Below, piece after piece: positions 1 through 8,674 of a stretch of DNA of 64,000 nucleotides. Where the stretch lies: contig CADEDV010000011.1 in NCBI GenBank assembly GCA_902826165.1, positions 1,190 through 65,189 of the forward strand, in the 5' to 3' direction. Below the pieces are notes generated by a model. The model was not told where the DNA came from and made no database searches. It saw nothing but the letters and a program-made list of their open reading frames with translations. Origin of the DNA: an uncultured Bacteroidota bacterium. Lineage in GTDB: Bacteria > Bacteroidota > Bacteroidia > Chitinophagales > Chitinophagaceae. How positions within the stretch are numbered: the first letter of the stretch is position 1; each line of letters begins with the position of its first letter. The translations under genes were made by a program, and so were the position numbers.

Positions 1-747
1 GAAGCCAGCAAGAAAGTGGTGGTGGAAGAATTTTTGACAGGTATTGAACTCAGTGTATTTGCTATTACGGATGGCAAAAATTATCTCATCCTCCCGGAGG
101 CAAAAGACTATAAACGTATTGGTGAAGGTGATACCGGGTTAAATACCGGTGGCATGGGTGCCATCAGCCCCGTTCCATTTGCAACTCCCGGTTTTATGTA
201 CAAAGTGGAAGAAAGGGTTATAAAGCCAACGATAAATGGTCTGCATAAAGAAGATATTGAGTATACCGGTTTTGTTTTCTTCGGGCTTATCAGTGTGAAT
301 GGTGACCCTTATGTGATCGAATACAATTGCCGCATGGGTGACCCGGAAACAGAAGTGGTGATGGCCAGGCTGGAAACCGATTTGGTGGGCTTGTGTATTG
401 CTGCCACACAAAAAGAACTGGACCAGGTGGAAATTAAAACAGATCCGAGAGCCGCTGCCACCATCATGGCCGTGAGTGGCGGATACCCGCTGGGTTATGA
501 AAAAGGTTTTGAAATAGCAGGACTGAATGAACAATTTGGAAAACAATCCCTGGTTTTTCATGCAGGAACGAAGGAAGAGAATGGGAAGATAGTTACCAAT
601 GGCGGCCGGGTATTATGTGTTACTTCATTAGATAAGAACCTGGAAGAAGCCGTCAATATTTCATTGGATATACTAGATCATATCCATTACGAAGGAATTT
701 ATTACCGGACTGATATCGGCTATGAATTCAAACCGCCTGTTTCTTAA
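1..747 (+). CDS. purD: Phosphoribosylamine-glycine ligase, C-terminal part (cut by window start)
   Basis: PurD joins 5-phosphoribosylamine and glycine using ATP, the second step of de novo purine synthesis, in the cytoplasm. The reading frame is open from base 1, so the N-terminal domain lies outside the window and about 248 residues are visible. They cover the ATP-grasp core and C-terminal domain: the NTGGMGA stretch and the metal/ATP-binding EYNCRMGDPETE motif are both characteristic of PurD. The C-terminal part (GGRVLCVTSLDKNLEEA) matches the family's final beta-alpha domain. Only 38 bases separate it from the dioxygenase downstream, so the two may be co-transcribed although their pathways are unrelated. 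Confidence 0.94.
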   Translation, partial: EASKKVVVEEFLTGIELSVFAITDGKNYLILPEAKDYKRIGEGDTGLNTGGMGAISPVPFATPGFMYKVEERVIKPTINGLHKEDIEYTGFVFFGLISVNGDPYVIEYNCRMGDPETEVVMARLETDLVGLCIAATQKELDQVEIKTDPRAAATIMAVSGGYPLGYEKGFEIAGLNEQFGKQSLVFHAGTKEENGKIVTNGGRVLCVTSLDKNLEEAVNISLDILDHIHYEGIYYRTDIGYEFKPPVS

Positions 748-785
748 TCTTATTTGCCGCTATCTCATTTATATAAATATTGCTT

Positions 786-1784
786 ATGCCGTCGGACGTT
801 CATTATCATGATTACCTGCAACTGGACAAAATCCTGAATGCTCAGTTCCCTGAAAGTGATAAGCTGCAATTACCGGCGCATGATGAAATGCTTTTTATCG
901 TTATTCACCAGGCGTACGAACTTTGGTTCAAACAACTGCATCATGAAGTGAATTCGGTAGCAGCTATTATGAATAAACCGGCACTCAATGATAATTCTCC
1001 CGAACTACAAACAGTTGTTCACCGGCTGAGCCGCTGTGTTACCATCCTTCGGGTACTGGTCCACCAGATCGATATCATGGAAACCATGACACCGATGGAC
1101 TTTTTGGATTTCCGGGATATGCTGAGACCCGCTTCCGGTTTTCAAAGCTGGCAATTCAAAGAACTGGAAGCAAAACTGGGATTGAAATTTGAACACCGGC
1201 ACGGCAAAGAATATTATACGGCACAATTACGACCCGAACAAGTTGAAATCATAAAAAAAGCTGAGGGTAGTAAATCAGTACTTGATTTGTTGAACAACTG
1301 GCTGGAGCGAATGCCATTTTTAAAAGAAGGTGCCGACGATTCTTTCTGGAACAATTATAAAACGAGTTATCAATCAAGCCTTGCAGAAGCAGAGAAAAAT
1401 AATATCGGGGCCTTTGATGAAATATTCAGCAGCAATAATGGAGAAAACCGTTCCTTATCCCCGGCCGCCTGCCGGGCCGCCTTATTCATTATGCTGTACA
1501 GGGGTTACCCGTTGTTGCAGTTACCGTTTCAACTGCTGAATGTGCTGCTGGAAATTGATGAACAACTGAGCAGCTGGCGTTACCGTCACATGAATATGGT
1601 GCACCGGATGATCGGCACCCGCATTGGCACAGGCGGCAGCACCGGTAAAGATTACCTGAAAGCCGCTGCGGATAAACATTATATCTTCCGGGAAATAGCA
1701 CAACTCAACAGCTTCCTGATCGAACGAAGAAAATTGCCATCATTACCTGCAGCAATAGAAAAGCAATTAGGATTTGTTTCATAG
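786..1784 (+). CDS. kynA: Tryptophan 2,3-dioxygenase
   Basis: This haem enzyme opens the indole ring of L-tryptophan to N-formylkynurenine, the first step of the kynurenine route. Visible family motifs are FIVIHQAYELWFKQ near the N-terminus (the His contacts substrate), RPASGFQSWQFKELE in the middle, and MVHRMIGTRIGTGGSTG near residue 273, where the His is the expected proximal haem ligand and GTGGS binds the substrate carboxylate. The length of 332 residues is slightly above that of typical bacterial forms. I start at the ATG at 786; a TTG two codons upstream is possible but less likely. No other kynurenine-pathway gene is adjacent, so its end use (NAD synthesis or catabolism) is not shown here. 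Confidence 0.95.
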   Translation: MPSDVHYHDYLQLDKILNAQFPESDKLQLPAHDEMLFIVIHQAYELWFKQLHHEVNSVAAIMNKPALNDNSPELQTVVHRLSRCVTILRVLVHQIDIMETMTPMDFLDFRDMLRPASGFQSWQFKELEAKLGLKFEHRHGKEYYTAQLRPEQVEIIKKAEGSKSVLDLLNNWLERMPFLKEGADDSFWNNYKTSYQSSLAEAEKNNIGAFDEIFSSNNGENRSLSPAACRAALFIMLYRGYPLLQLPFQLLNVLLEIDEQLSSWRYRHMNMVHRMIGTRIGTGGSTGKDYLKAAADKHYIFREIAQLNSFLIERRKLPSLPAAIEKQLGFVS

Positions 1785-1817
1785 AAAAGAGTTGCTGTTT
1801 TTGCAGCAACTCTTTTT
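1785..1817. terminator. Bidirectional Rho-independent terminator
   Basis: A 13-bp stem (AAAAGAGTTGCTG paired with CAGCAACTCTTTT) with a six-base loop follows the dioxygenase stop codon directly and is flanked by A and T runs on both sides. It can therefore also end transcription of the convergent gene that stops at 1845. Confidence 0.88.
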
Positions 1818-1844
1818 AGCTGATAGATATTGAACCGATATATA

Positions 1845-2312
1845 TTAGAAGGTGTAACGGATACCTAATCCACCCCAGCTTCCGACGAAGCCGCGGTTGT
1901 CACCAAACTCAAAGGAAGGTTGCCAGTCGATGGAGATATTGATAGGAGCACCCCGGAATTTATAATCAAGACCTAATACACCATCAATCCCAGCGAAAGC
2001 ACCATCACCGTATTTGGTATTATAGAAACCAATATGAGCACCGGGTCCGATATACCATTTCAAACCTTGTGCCCCGGTGATATCACCATGTATTTCATAT
2101 AAACCGGTGAAACGGGCACCCTGACCCCAGAAATAACCGATCAGTTCTCCTGCATTATTGCCATTAAAAAAATGTTTTAAAGAGATACCACCGCCGTCCC
2201 AGACTTTTACACCCAATGCGGTTTTATAAGATGAACTGTTGGTACTGCGACTTTGGGCTTGTGAAGCGATAACGAGGAATAAGGCCGCTGCTAGTACAAT
2301 GACTTTTCTCAT
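1845..2312 (-). CDS. Small outer-membrane beta-barrel-like protein, unknown function
   Basis: A 155-residue protein with a clear signal peptide (MRKVIVLAAALFLVIASQAQ). The mature part has alternating short hydrophobic strands rich in Gly and aromatic residues (GPGAHIGFYNT, GVLGLDYKFRG) and ends in GIRYTF, the terminal Phe typical of BamA-assembled barrels. I chose the ATG at 2312 because the signal peptide begins there; the upstream extension is not signal-like. Small porin-like proteins of this kind are common in Bacteroidota and have no assigned substrate. Function is unknown. Confidence 0.78.
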   Translation of the reverse strand: MRKVIVLAAALFLVIASQAQSRSTNSSSYKTALGVKVWDGGGISLKHFFNGNNAGELIGYFWGQGARFTGLYEIHGDITGAQGLKWYIGPGAHIGFYNTKYGDGAFAGIDGVLGLDYKFRGAPINISIDWQPSFEFGDNRGFVGSWGGLGIRYTF

Positions 2313-2418
2313 AACAATGAAATTTTTGTGGAAGAATTGTGTTCGTAAGCCCATTTTCCAGAACCGTGCCAAACTGTTGAGATTCGTCAGAGAAAGCCAA
2401 TATGGGATTAAAAGAAAA

Positions 2419-3618
2419 TTAGTTTCTCCTGATCCTGAATAGAAAATAAATGATCACAATGACAGTAATAAGAGAAGTAGCTGCAAATGTATAGAAGCTG
2501 CCGAGCCCGGACCATAAGGCGCCGGCTATAATACTGGAGAATAATGCACAAAAACTTTCAAACGAAGTATAAAAGCCAATTGCAGTGGCCGTGTTGTCTT
2601 TGTGCGCCATATTGGTGATCCATGCTTTGATCACCCCTTCTGTGGCAGCAGCATACAAGCCATAGATAAAAAACAAGACGAAGATCACCGGCACCGAAGG
2701 ATTAAAAGCGAAACCTGCATATACAATGGCGAATAATAACATACCAAACAGGATCACATTCTTAAAGCCGGCTTTGTCAGCTAAAATTCCAAGCGGGTAA
2801 GAGAACAGGGCATAGATAAGGTTATAGAAAACATAAGCTGCCACACTGATGGTGACGCCATTGAAGGAGATACCCAGGAGTATGATTTTGTCATCTCCGA
2901 TTGCTTCTTTGGCTTTTAGCAAGAGAAAAAAATCAGAACTGTTGAACAGTGCAAACAATAATAATCCTATCACAACTTTCCTGTATTCAGGTGAAGCAAT
3001 TTTCCAATAACTGAAGTATGAAAAAAGATGACCGTCACGGAGAGTGGAAACAGGTTGTTTCTTTTCTTTCAATAAAAAGATCAGCAGCACACTGATAATG
3101 CCAGGAATGAAAGCGAAATAAAAAATCGTTGTATACTGCCCCGGGTAAAAAAATAAAAACAATAAAGCTAATGCAGGGCCGATGGTAGCACCCACTGTAT
3201 CCATGCTGCGGTGAAATCCAAATACCCTTCCTTTATTTTCAGGTGTTGTTTGTTGTGAAAGCAATGCATCTCTTGCAGCAGTTCGTATTCCTTTACCCAG
3301 CCGGTCCGATGTGCGGGCAATAAAAACAAGGAAAGGGCTTGTCAGCATCACCATGATAGGTTTCGATATGGCGCTTAACAAGTAACCCAGTTTTACAAAA
3401 GGCAACCGAAGGCCTTTTTCATCACTTAGTTTGCCAAAATAACCTTTACTGATACCGGCTGTAAAGTTGGCAATGCCCTCCAGGATACCAATGGATAATG
3501 CAGAAAAACCAATGCTGTCTAAGTAAACAGGGATAATGGGATATAGTAATTCACTGGCGATATCAGCAAACAAACTGACGACGGAAAGGATCAAAACAGT
3601 TCTTGTGATGATACGCAT
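2419..3618 (-). CDS. MFS transporter
   Basis: A 399-residue integral membrane protein with about twelve hydrophobic segments and major-facilitator features: the loop 2-3 region GYFGKLSDEKGLR resembles the family's GxxxDrxGRr motif, and RTSDRLGKGIRTAARDALL follows TM4. That last motif is typical of a Bacteroidota MFS subgroup of uncharacterised substrate. The ATG at 3618 puts TM1 (TVLILSVVSLFADIASELLYP) right at the N-terminus; an upstream in-frame start would add 24 polar residues. It is transcribed alone, convergent with nothing and divergent from mreB. Substrate cannot be deduced. Confidence 0.87.
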   Translation of the reverse strand: MRIITRTVLILSVVSLFADIASELLYPIIPVYLDSIGFSALSIGILEGIANFTAGISKGYFGKLSDEKGLRLPFVKLGYLLSAISKPIMVMLTSPFLVFIARTSDRLGKGIRTAARDALLSQQTTPENKGRVFGFHRSMDTVGATIGPALALLFLFFYPGQYTTIFYFAFIPGIISVLLIFLLKEKKQPVSTLRDGHLFSYFSYWKIASPEYRKVVIGLLLFALFNSSDFFLLLKAKEAIGDDKIILLGISFNGVTISVAAYVFYNLIYALFSYPLGILADKAGFKNVILFGMLLFAIVYAGFAFNPSVPVIFVLFFIYGLYAAATEGVIKAWITNMAHKDNTATAIGFYTSFESFCALFSSIIAGALWSGLGSFYTFAATSLITVIVIIYFLFRIRRN

Positions 3619-3830
3619 AAAATGAAGGTAGAAGATTTTTTTGCTCCGCTGATCGCTGTTGATGAAAACAGGAACAATAATTGCAAACAAACAGGGCTAA
3701 CGAGAAATGATTTTTAAAAAATGAGAAACCCGGTACAATCAGTAAAGAAAGCCCCGGAAAACCAATTTGGTGACCGGGCAGGTAAAATCACTCAAAGCCA
3801 AAAAATCTTTGTGGGACAAGGGTTTCGGCT

Positions 3831-3861
3831 TTGTTAATTCAAATTATTTCCTCCAACTTTG
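3831..3861 (+). promoter_or_regulatory. Promoter for the mreB operon
   Basis: TTG at 3831-3833 and CAACTTTG at 3854-3861 are separated by 20 bases. This fits the Bacteroidota primary-sigma consensus (TTG, N19-20, TAnnTTTG) with one mismatch in the -7 box. The predicted start of transcription is roughly 15-20 bases upstream of the mreB ATG at 3886. Confidence 0.6.
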
Positions 3862-3885
3862 CACACATCAATCCAATAATTAAGA

Positions 3886-4911
3886 ATGGGACTTTTTAAC
3901 TGGTTTACACAAGAAATAGCTATAGACCTGGGTACCGCTAATACCCTTATCATACATAACGACGAAGTGGTGGTGAATGAGCCAAGCATAGTTGCCCTGA
4001 ACCGCAACAACCCAAAAGAGGTGCTGGCCGTGGGTAAGAGAGCCCTGATGATGCATGAGAAAACACATGAAAGCATCCGGACGGTTCGTCCGCTGAAAGA
4101 TGGTGTAATCGCCGACTTCAACGCTGCCGAACTGATGATCCGGGAGCTGATCAAGCTGGTTTATCCCAAAAAGCCCCTGTTTCCCCCAAGTTGGAGAATG
4201 ATGATCTGTATCCCGTCTTCTATTACGGAAGTAGAGAAAAGGGCAGTAAGAGATAGTGCTGAACAAGCTGGTGCCAAAGAAGTTTACTTGTTGCACGAAC
4301 CTATGGCAGCCGCCCTGGGTATAGGTATCGATGTGGAAGAGCCGGTGGGAAATATGATCATTGATATTGGTGGTGGTACCACTGGTATTACCGTGATCGC
4401 CCTGGCAGGCATCGTTTGTGACCAGTCCATCCGGATTGCCGGTGATGAATTTACGGCTGATATTATGGAGGCCCTGCGCCGCTATCATAGCCTGCTGATC
4501 GGTGAAAGAACCGCCGAGCAGATCAAGATCAATGTGGGTGCTGCGATGAAAGACCTGGATAACCCGCCGGATGATATCCCGGTGAATGGCCGTGACCTGG
4601 TAACAGGTATCCCCAAGCAGATCATGGTGAGCTACCAGGAAATTGCTGAAGCATTAGACAAGAGCATTTTCAAAATCGAAGAAGCAATCCTAAAAGCACT
4701 GGAACAAACACCTCCTGAACTGGCCGCTGACATTTACCGCCGCGGTCTGTACCTGACCGGGGGTGGTGCCTTATTACGTGGATTGGACAAACGCCTGAGT
4801 CAGAAGATCAAACTGCCGGTGCATGTGGCAGATGATCCGCTGAAAAGTGTGGTAAGGGGGACAGGTATAGCGTTAAAACATTACGACCGGTACCCTTTTG
4901 TAATGCGTTAA
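3886..4911 (+). CDS. mreB: Rod shape-determining protein MreB
   Basis: Bacterial actin that polymerises under the inner membrane and directs the elongation machinery. The 341-residue length is normal. Actin-fold nucleotide motifs are visible: phosphate-1 IDLGTANTLI near the N-terminus, phosphate-2 DIGGGTTGITVIAL in the centre, and the adenosine-motif region LTGGGALLRGLDKRL near the C-terminus. It is the first gene of mreB-mreC-mreD-PBP2-rodA, the standard elongasome order, which supports the assignment strongly. The ATG at 3886 gives the usual MreB N-terminus. Confidence 0.98.
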   Translation: MGLFNWFTQEIAIDLGTANTLIIHNDEVVVNEPSIVALNRNNPKEVLAVGKRALMMHEKTHESIRTVRPLKDGVIADFNAAELMIRELIKLVYPKKPLFPPSWRMMICIPSSITEVEKRAVRDSAEQAGAKEVYLLHEPMAAALGIGIDVEEPVGNMIIDIGGGTTGITVIALAGIVCDQSIRIAGDEFTADIMEALRRYHSLLIGERTAEQIKINVGAAMKDLDNPPDDIPVNGRDLVTGIPKQIMVSYQEIAEALDKSIFKIEEAILKALEQTPPELAADIYRRGLYLTGGGALLRGLDKRLSQKIKLPVHVADDPLKSVVRGTGIALKHYDRYPFVMR

Positions 4912-4996
4912 ACATATTGTAAGTACGAAGTGAGCTATACGAAGAGTAACCAGACTGACGTTACTGACCGATACTGCTGAACTCAAACCTGCTACT

Positions 4997-5872
4997 TTGC
5001 GCAACGTATTTCTATTTATCCGCCGCTATTTTACGTTCATTTGTTTTCTTGCATTGCAGGTGGCAGCGCTGTATTTATTGTTTACCTATAACCGGTTTCA
5101 CCGGGCGAAAGGACTTGGTTTTGCCAATGAACTGACGGGGAGGATCAATTCCAGGTATAAAACCGTGGATGATTTCTTTCACCTGAAAGCAGAAAACCAG
5201 CGGTTGCATCAACTCAATGACTCGTTGCTGAATCTTTTACCCTCCAATTTTGAAAAGATCGATACGGTTACCCGGTTTGTCAGGGATTCGATTCCTTGTG
5301 ACACACTGGGCCACTACAGGCAATACCTGTGGAGGGATGCAAGGGTGCTGTATAATACAGTAACAGCAGAGAAAAACTATATTCAACTGAACAAAGGTTC
5401 CAATCATGGGATCAGGGATAATATGTCAGTCATCAATTCAGATGGAAGTGCCGTGGGAGTGGTGGTGAATGTAAGTCCCAACTTCAGCCAGGTGATGAGC
5501 CTGTTGCATGTGCAGAGTAAACGAAGTGTGGTGCTGAAAAAAAGTGGCAATATGGGAACTATCGAATGGGATGGGAAGGATCCACTTTTCCTGACCATGC
5601 GCAATATCCCCAAATCGGATTCAGTGTTGAAAGGAGATACGGTGCTGACCAGTGTCAATTCAAATTTCCCTCCGGGTTTCATGGTAGGGACGGTTGCTGA
5701 GGTTCTGGCAGATAAAAGCACCAATTTCTATGTACTAAAGTTGAAAACAGCGGCTAATTTCTTTAACCTGCAACAGGTCCATATCATTGAGAACCTTTAT
5801 GATGATGAACAGGCCAGGCTGAAGGATGATACTAAAAAGAAGATCGATGATCCTAAAAATTACAACCGTTGA
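4997..5872 (+). CDS. mreC: Rod shape-determining protein MreC
   Basis: Periplasmic scaffold of the elongasome that activates PBP2. It has one N-terminal membrane anchor (FIRRYFTFICFLALQVAALYLLF), then a coiled-coil stretch (about residues 55-80) and the double beta-barrel domain with MreC-type motifs (KNYIQLNKGSNHGIRDNM, GVVVNVSPNFSQVMSL). It ends in a charged Lys/Asp-rich tail. The start is a TTG at 4997; no ATG lies upstream in frame and the TTG start places the anchor correctly. It overlaps mreD by four bases. Confidence 0.95.
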   Translation: MRNVFLFIRRYFTFICFLALQVAALYLLFTYNRFHRAKGLGFANELTGRINSRYKTVDDFFHLKAENQRLHQLNDSLLNLLPSNFEKIDTVTRFVRDSIPCDTLGHYRQYLWRDARVLYNTVTAEKNYIQLNKGSNHGIRDNMSVINSDGSAVGVVVNVSPNFSQVMSLLHVQSKRSVVLKKSGNMGTIEWDGKDPLFLTMRNIPKSDSVLKGDTVLTSVNSNFPPGFMVGTVAEVLADKSTNFYVLKLKTAANFFNLQQVHIIENLYDDEQARLKDDTKKKIDDPKNYNR

Positions 5873-6399
5873 GTGACCTGATCAGAAATATTATCCGTTT
5901 TGCCCTGTTTATTCTTGTACAGGTGTACCTGCTCAACCAGTTGCACCTGCACCAATATATCATTCCGTATATCTATTATCTGTTCATTCTCTGGTTACCG
6001 TTCTCTGTTTCAAGGATCAACCTGCTGATCATTGGTTTTGTGACCGGCCTGACGCTGGATGCTTTCAGTATGCAGATCGGTGTGCATGCGGCGGCCTGTA
6101 CCTTATTAGCTTATGTAAGACCCTTTGTAATTAATATACTTACCCCAAAAGACAGTTCGGAGTTCAATTACCGGGAACCTTCACCCCGGGCCATGGGCTG
6201 GACGCCTTACCTGGTCTATGTCCTGATCCTGACCATACTTCACCATTTTTATATGACCTTCCTGCAGTGGCTGCAGTTTGGCAATTTTCTTGATTTCGTT
6301 ATTAAGGTCATTGCTACTACCGGCATCAGTATGTTACTCATCATTACAGTGGAGTTATTATTTCCCAGGAGAATGAAATTCAGAACGAATACGGCGTAG
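5869..6399 (+). CDS. mreD: Rod shape-determining protein MreD
   Basis: A 176-residue inner-membrane protein with about five hydrophobic segments and almost no soluble part, as expected for MreD. MreD links MreC to the cytoplasmic MreB and PBP2/RodA machine. Sequence conservation in this family is low, so the call rests on topology, size and its place between mreC and PBP2. The start is TTG at 5869 inside the mreC stop (TTGA overlap), which implies translational coupling. Confidence 0.9.
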   Translation: MSDLIRNIIRFALFILVQVYLLNQLHLHQYIIPYIYYLFILWLPFSVSRINLLIIGFVTGLTLDAFSMQIGVHAAACTLLAYVRPFVINILTPKDSSEFNYREPSPRAMGWTPYLVYVLILTILHHFYMTFLQWLQFGNFLDFVIKVIATTGISMLLIITVELLFPRRMKFRTNTA

Positions 6400-6574
6400 T
6401 TCATCGCTATAAAAATCGTAGAATGAACGATGCGGAGAAAGACGAAAACAGAAAATTCTCTTAAAACAAAATTTATTTCTTCAAATACTTGGAAACCGTG
6501 TTTTTGAAATCGTAATTTGTAGATTGTAATTATCACTTCCTCTTACCGGTCAATATTTATCGCTACTTCTGTCT

Positions 6575-8674
6575 ATGCCTGTGTTCAACCAATCGAGAAG
6601 CCGTATTATCCGACTCATTTTCCTTATTGCTTTCGTGGTGATCATTGCCCAGTTGTTTTACCTGCAGGTGGTGGAAGGTAAATACCGGCAACTGGCCATG
6701 GACAATGCTGTATATCCAAAGATCATTTACCCGGAAAGGGGTATCATCTTTGACCGGAATGGTAAAGCCATTCTGAATAATACGATTATCTATGACCTGA
6801 TGGTCACCCCGGCAGAGGTAAAAGGAATTGATACCCTCGAATTTTGCCGGATGCTGAATATGGATACGGCTGATTTTAAAAAGAAAATTTTGGAGGCAAA
6901 ATTGAAGAACACCGCTGTTCGTCCCTCCGTTTTCAAAGGGTTACTGACTGCTGACCTGCAGGCAAAATTTGAAGAGAGCAGCTGGAAGTATCCCGGCTTT
7001 TACCTGGTGGAGCGTCCTTTGCGGATTTATCCCTTCAATGCAGCGGCCCACATCTTGGGTTATATCAAAGAGGCTGATCCAAGGGATATTGAACGGTCAG
7101 GTAACTACTACCGGATGGGTGACTATATCGGTAAAAGTGGACTGGAGGCCTATTATGAAAAGGTATTGATGGGTCAGCGGGGCGTGCAATACCTGATCAA
7201 GGACAATAAGAACAGGTTGGTCGGAAATTATGAGAATGGTGCTTTTGATACGGCGGCTACTGCCGGTCGTGGATTAAGGACTTATATTGATATTGAATTA
7301 CAGCAACTGGCCGAAAAACTGATGACCAATAAAGTGGGAGCGGTTGTGGCATTAGATCCTAAGACGGGCGGTATTCTCACTATGGTTTCCGGACCCAATT
7401 TTAACCCCAATGATCTTACCGGACCGGATGGAAGTAAAAATTTCAGCAGGATGACGCTGGATGTTACAGGCCCCATGCTGAACAGGGCTATCGGCGGTTT
7501 GTATGAACCCGGCTCTACTTTCAAACCTTTAGGTGCGTTAATAGCATTAAATGAGGGTGTAATTACTCCTTCTTATGGATTCCCTTGCGGAGGCCGTTAT
7601 ACATTATGTGGTCACGGAAAACCAGCCTGCACCCATGCTGGGGGCGGACATGCAGACAATGTCCGGTTATCTATTGCCAATTCCTGTAATTCTTATTACG
7701 CCCATATTTACCGTCTAACGGTTGACAATCCTAAATATGGAGGGGTAAGAAAAGGATATGAAGTGTGGAGACACTATTTAAATGAGTTTGGCCTTGGGGT
7801 AAGGCTGGGTGTTGATCTGCCTGGTGAAAGTACAGGCAGAGTTTATGACGGCTCTGTGTATGATAAGGAAAATAACGGGCACTGGACTTCCTGTACCAAT
7901 CTTACCTTAGGTATCGGGCAGGATAAAATGGGAACAACAGCTTTGCAAATGGCTAATGCCATGTGTATCGTAGCAAACAAAGGATACTATTACACACCAC
8001 ATTTTGTAAAAAAAATAGATGGGGAATCAGAAGCGGATACAACACTGATGAGTAAGTTCAGGATAAAACATGAAGTACTGACAAGAATACCCGATACTGC
8101 TTACAGGGCTGTAATTGAAGGGATGCATGATGTGGTGAAATTTGGTACAGCCCGTATTGCACAGATTCCTAATATAGATGTTTGTGCAAAAACAGGTACG
8201 GCGGAAACCTATACTATTCTTGACAGGCAGCGGATCAAGCTTCCCAATAACTCGATGTTTGTTTGTTTCGCCCCGAAAGATAACCCCAAAATTGCGGTGG
8301 CAGTATTTGTACAAAATGCGGGGTATGGTGCCACTTGGGGAGGCCCGATTGCCCGTATCATGATCGAAAAATACCTGAATGATACACTGATGAAAAAAAG
8401 TGAAGCCGATGTGGACAGGATATCAAAAGCCAACCTGATGCCGGCTTATTTTAAACGAGTGCAATACAAAGAGGATTCTGCGAGGGCTTATAAATGGTAT
8501 AATGATTATAAAGACAGTACCTTGATCAAAAAATTCCTGCGATTAACAACAAGTATCAAACCGGTTAATAAAGAGCAACCTTTACCTGCAAAAGAAATAA
8601 GCAGGAAGGAAGTACTGGCCCTGCTGCCGGATGAAAAACAATTTTACAGATCCGGAGAAAATAAACTTGCATGA
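6575..8674 (+). CDS. mrdA: Penicillin-binding protein 2 (elongation transpeptidase)
   Basis: Class B PBP that cross-links peptidoglycan during side-wall growth with RodA. It has an N-terminal membrane anchor (IIRLIFLIAFVVIIAQLFYLQV), a dimerisation/pedestal domain starting at the PERGIIFDRNGKAI motif, and the transpeptidase domain with all three active-site motifs: STFK (nucleophile Ser at about 314), SCN (about 370-372) and KTG (about 539-541). Length 699 residues is normal for Bacteroidota PBP2 with a C-terminal tail. It follows mreD after a 175-base gap and overlaps rodA by four bases (ATGA). Confidence 0.97.
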   Translation: MPVFNQSRSRIIRLIFLIAFVVIIAQLFYLQVVEGKYRQLAMDNAVYPKIIYPERGIIFDRNGKAILNNTIIYDLMVTPAEVKGIDTLEFCRMLNMDTADFKKKILEAKLKNTAVRPSVFKGLLTADLQAKFEESSWKYPGFYLVERPLRIYPFNAAAHILGYIKEADPRDIERSGNYYRMGDYIGKSGLEAYYEKVLMGQRGVQYLIKDNKNRLVGNYENGAFDTAATAGRGLRTYIDIELQQLAEKLMTNKVGAVVALDPKTGGILTMVSGPNFNPNDLTGPDGSKNFSRMTLDVTGPMLNRAIGGLYEPGSTFKPLGALIALNEGVITPSYGFPCGGRYTLCGHGKPACTHAGGGHADNVRLSIANSCNSYYAHIYRLTVDNPKYGGVRKGYEVWRHYLNEFGLGVRLGVDLPGESTGRVYDGSVYDKENNGHWTSCTNLTLGIGQDKMGTTALQMANAMCIVANKGYYYTPHFVKKIDGESEADTTLMSKFRIKHEVLTRIPDTAYRAVIEGMHDVVKFGTARIAQIPNIDVCAKTGTAETYTILDRQRIKLPNNSMFVCFAPKDNPKIAVAVFVQNAGYGATWGGPIARIMIEKYLNDTLMKKSEADVDRISKANLMPAYFKRVQYKEDSARAYKWYNDYKDSTLIKKFLRLTTSIKPVNKEQPLPAKEISRKEVLALLPDEKQFYRSGENKLA

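Noticed and set aside
139..561. Long open frame on the minus strand inside purD
   Set aside because: It is antisense to a clearly coding purD frame and has no recognisable protein features.
3880..4488. 202-codon minus-strand frame across mreB
   Set aside because: It is a shadow of the strongly conserved mreB frame, with unusual His/Gln-rich composition.
4945..4965. AGTAAC / GTTACT inverted repeat between mreB and mreC
   Set aside because: Only six base pairs with a nine-base loop, no T run and no conserved partner; probably chance.
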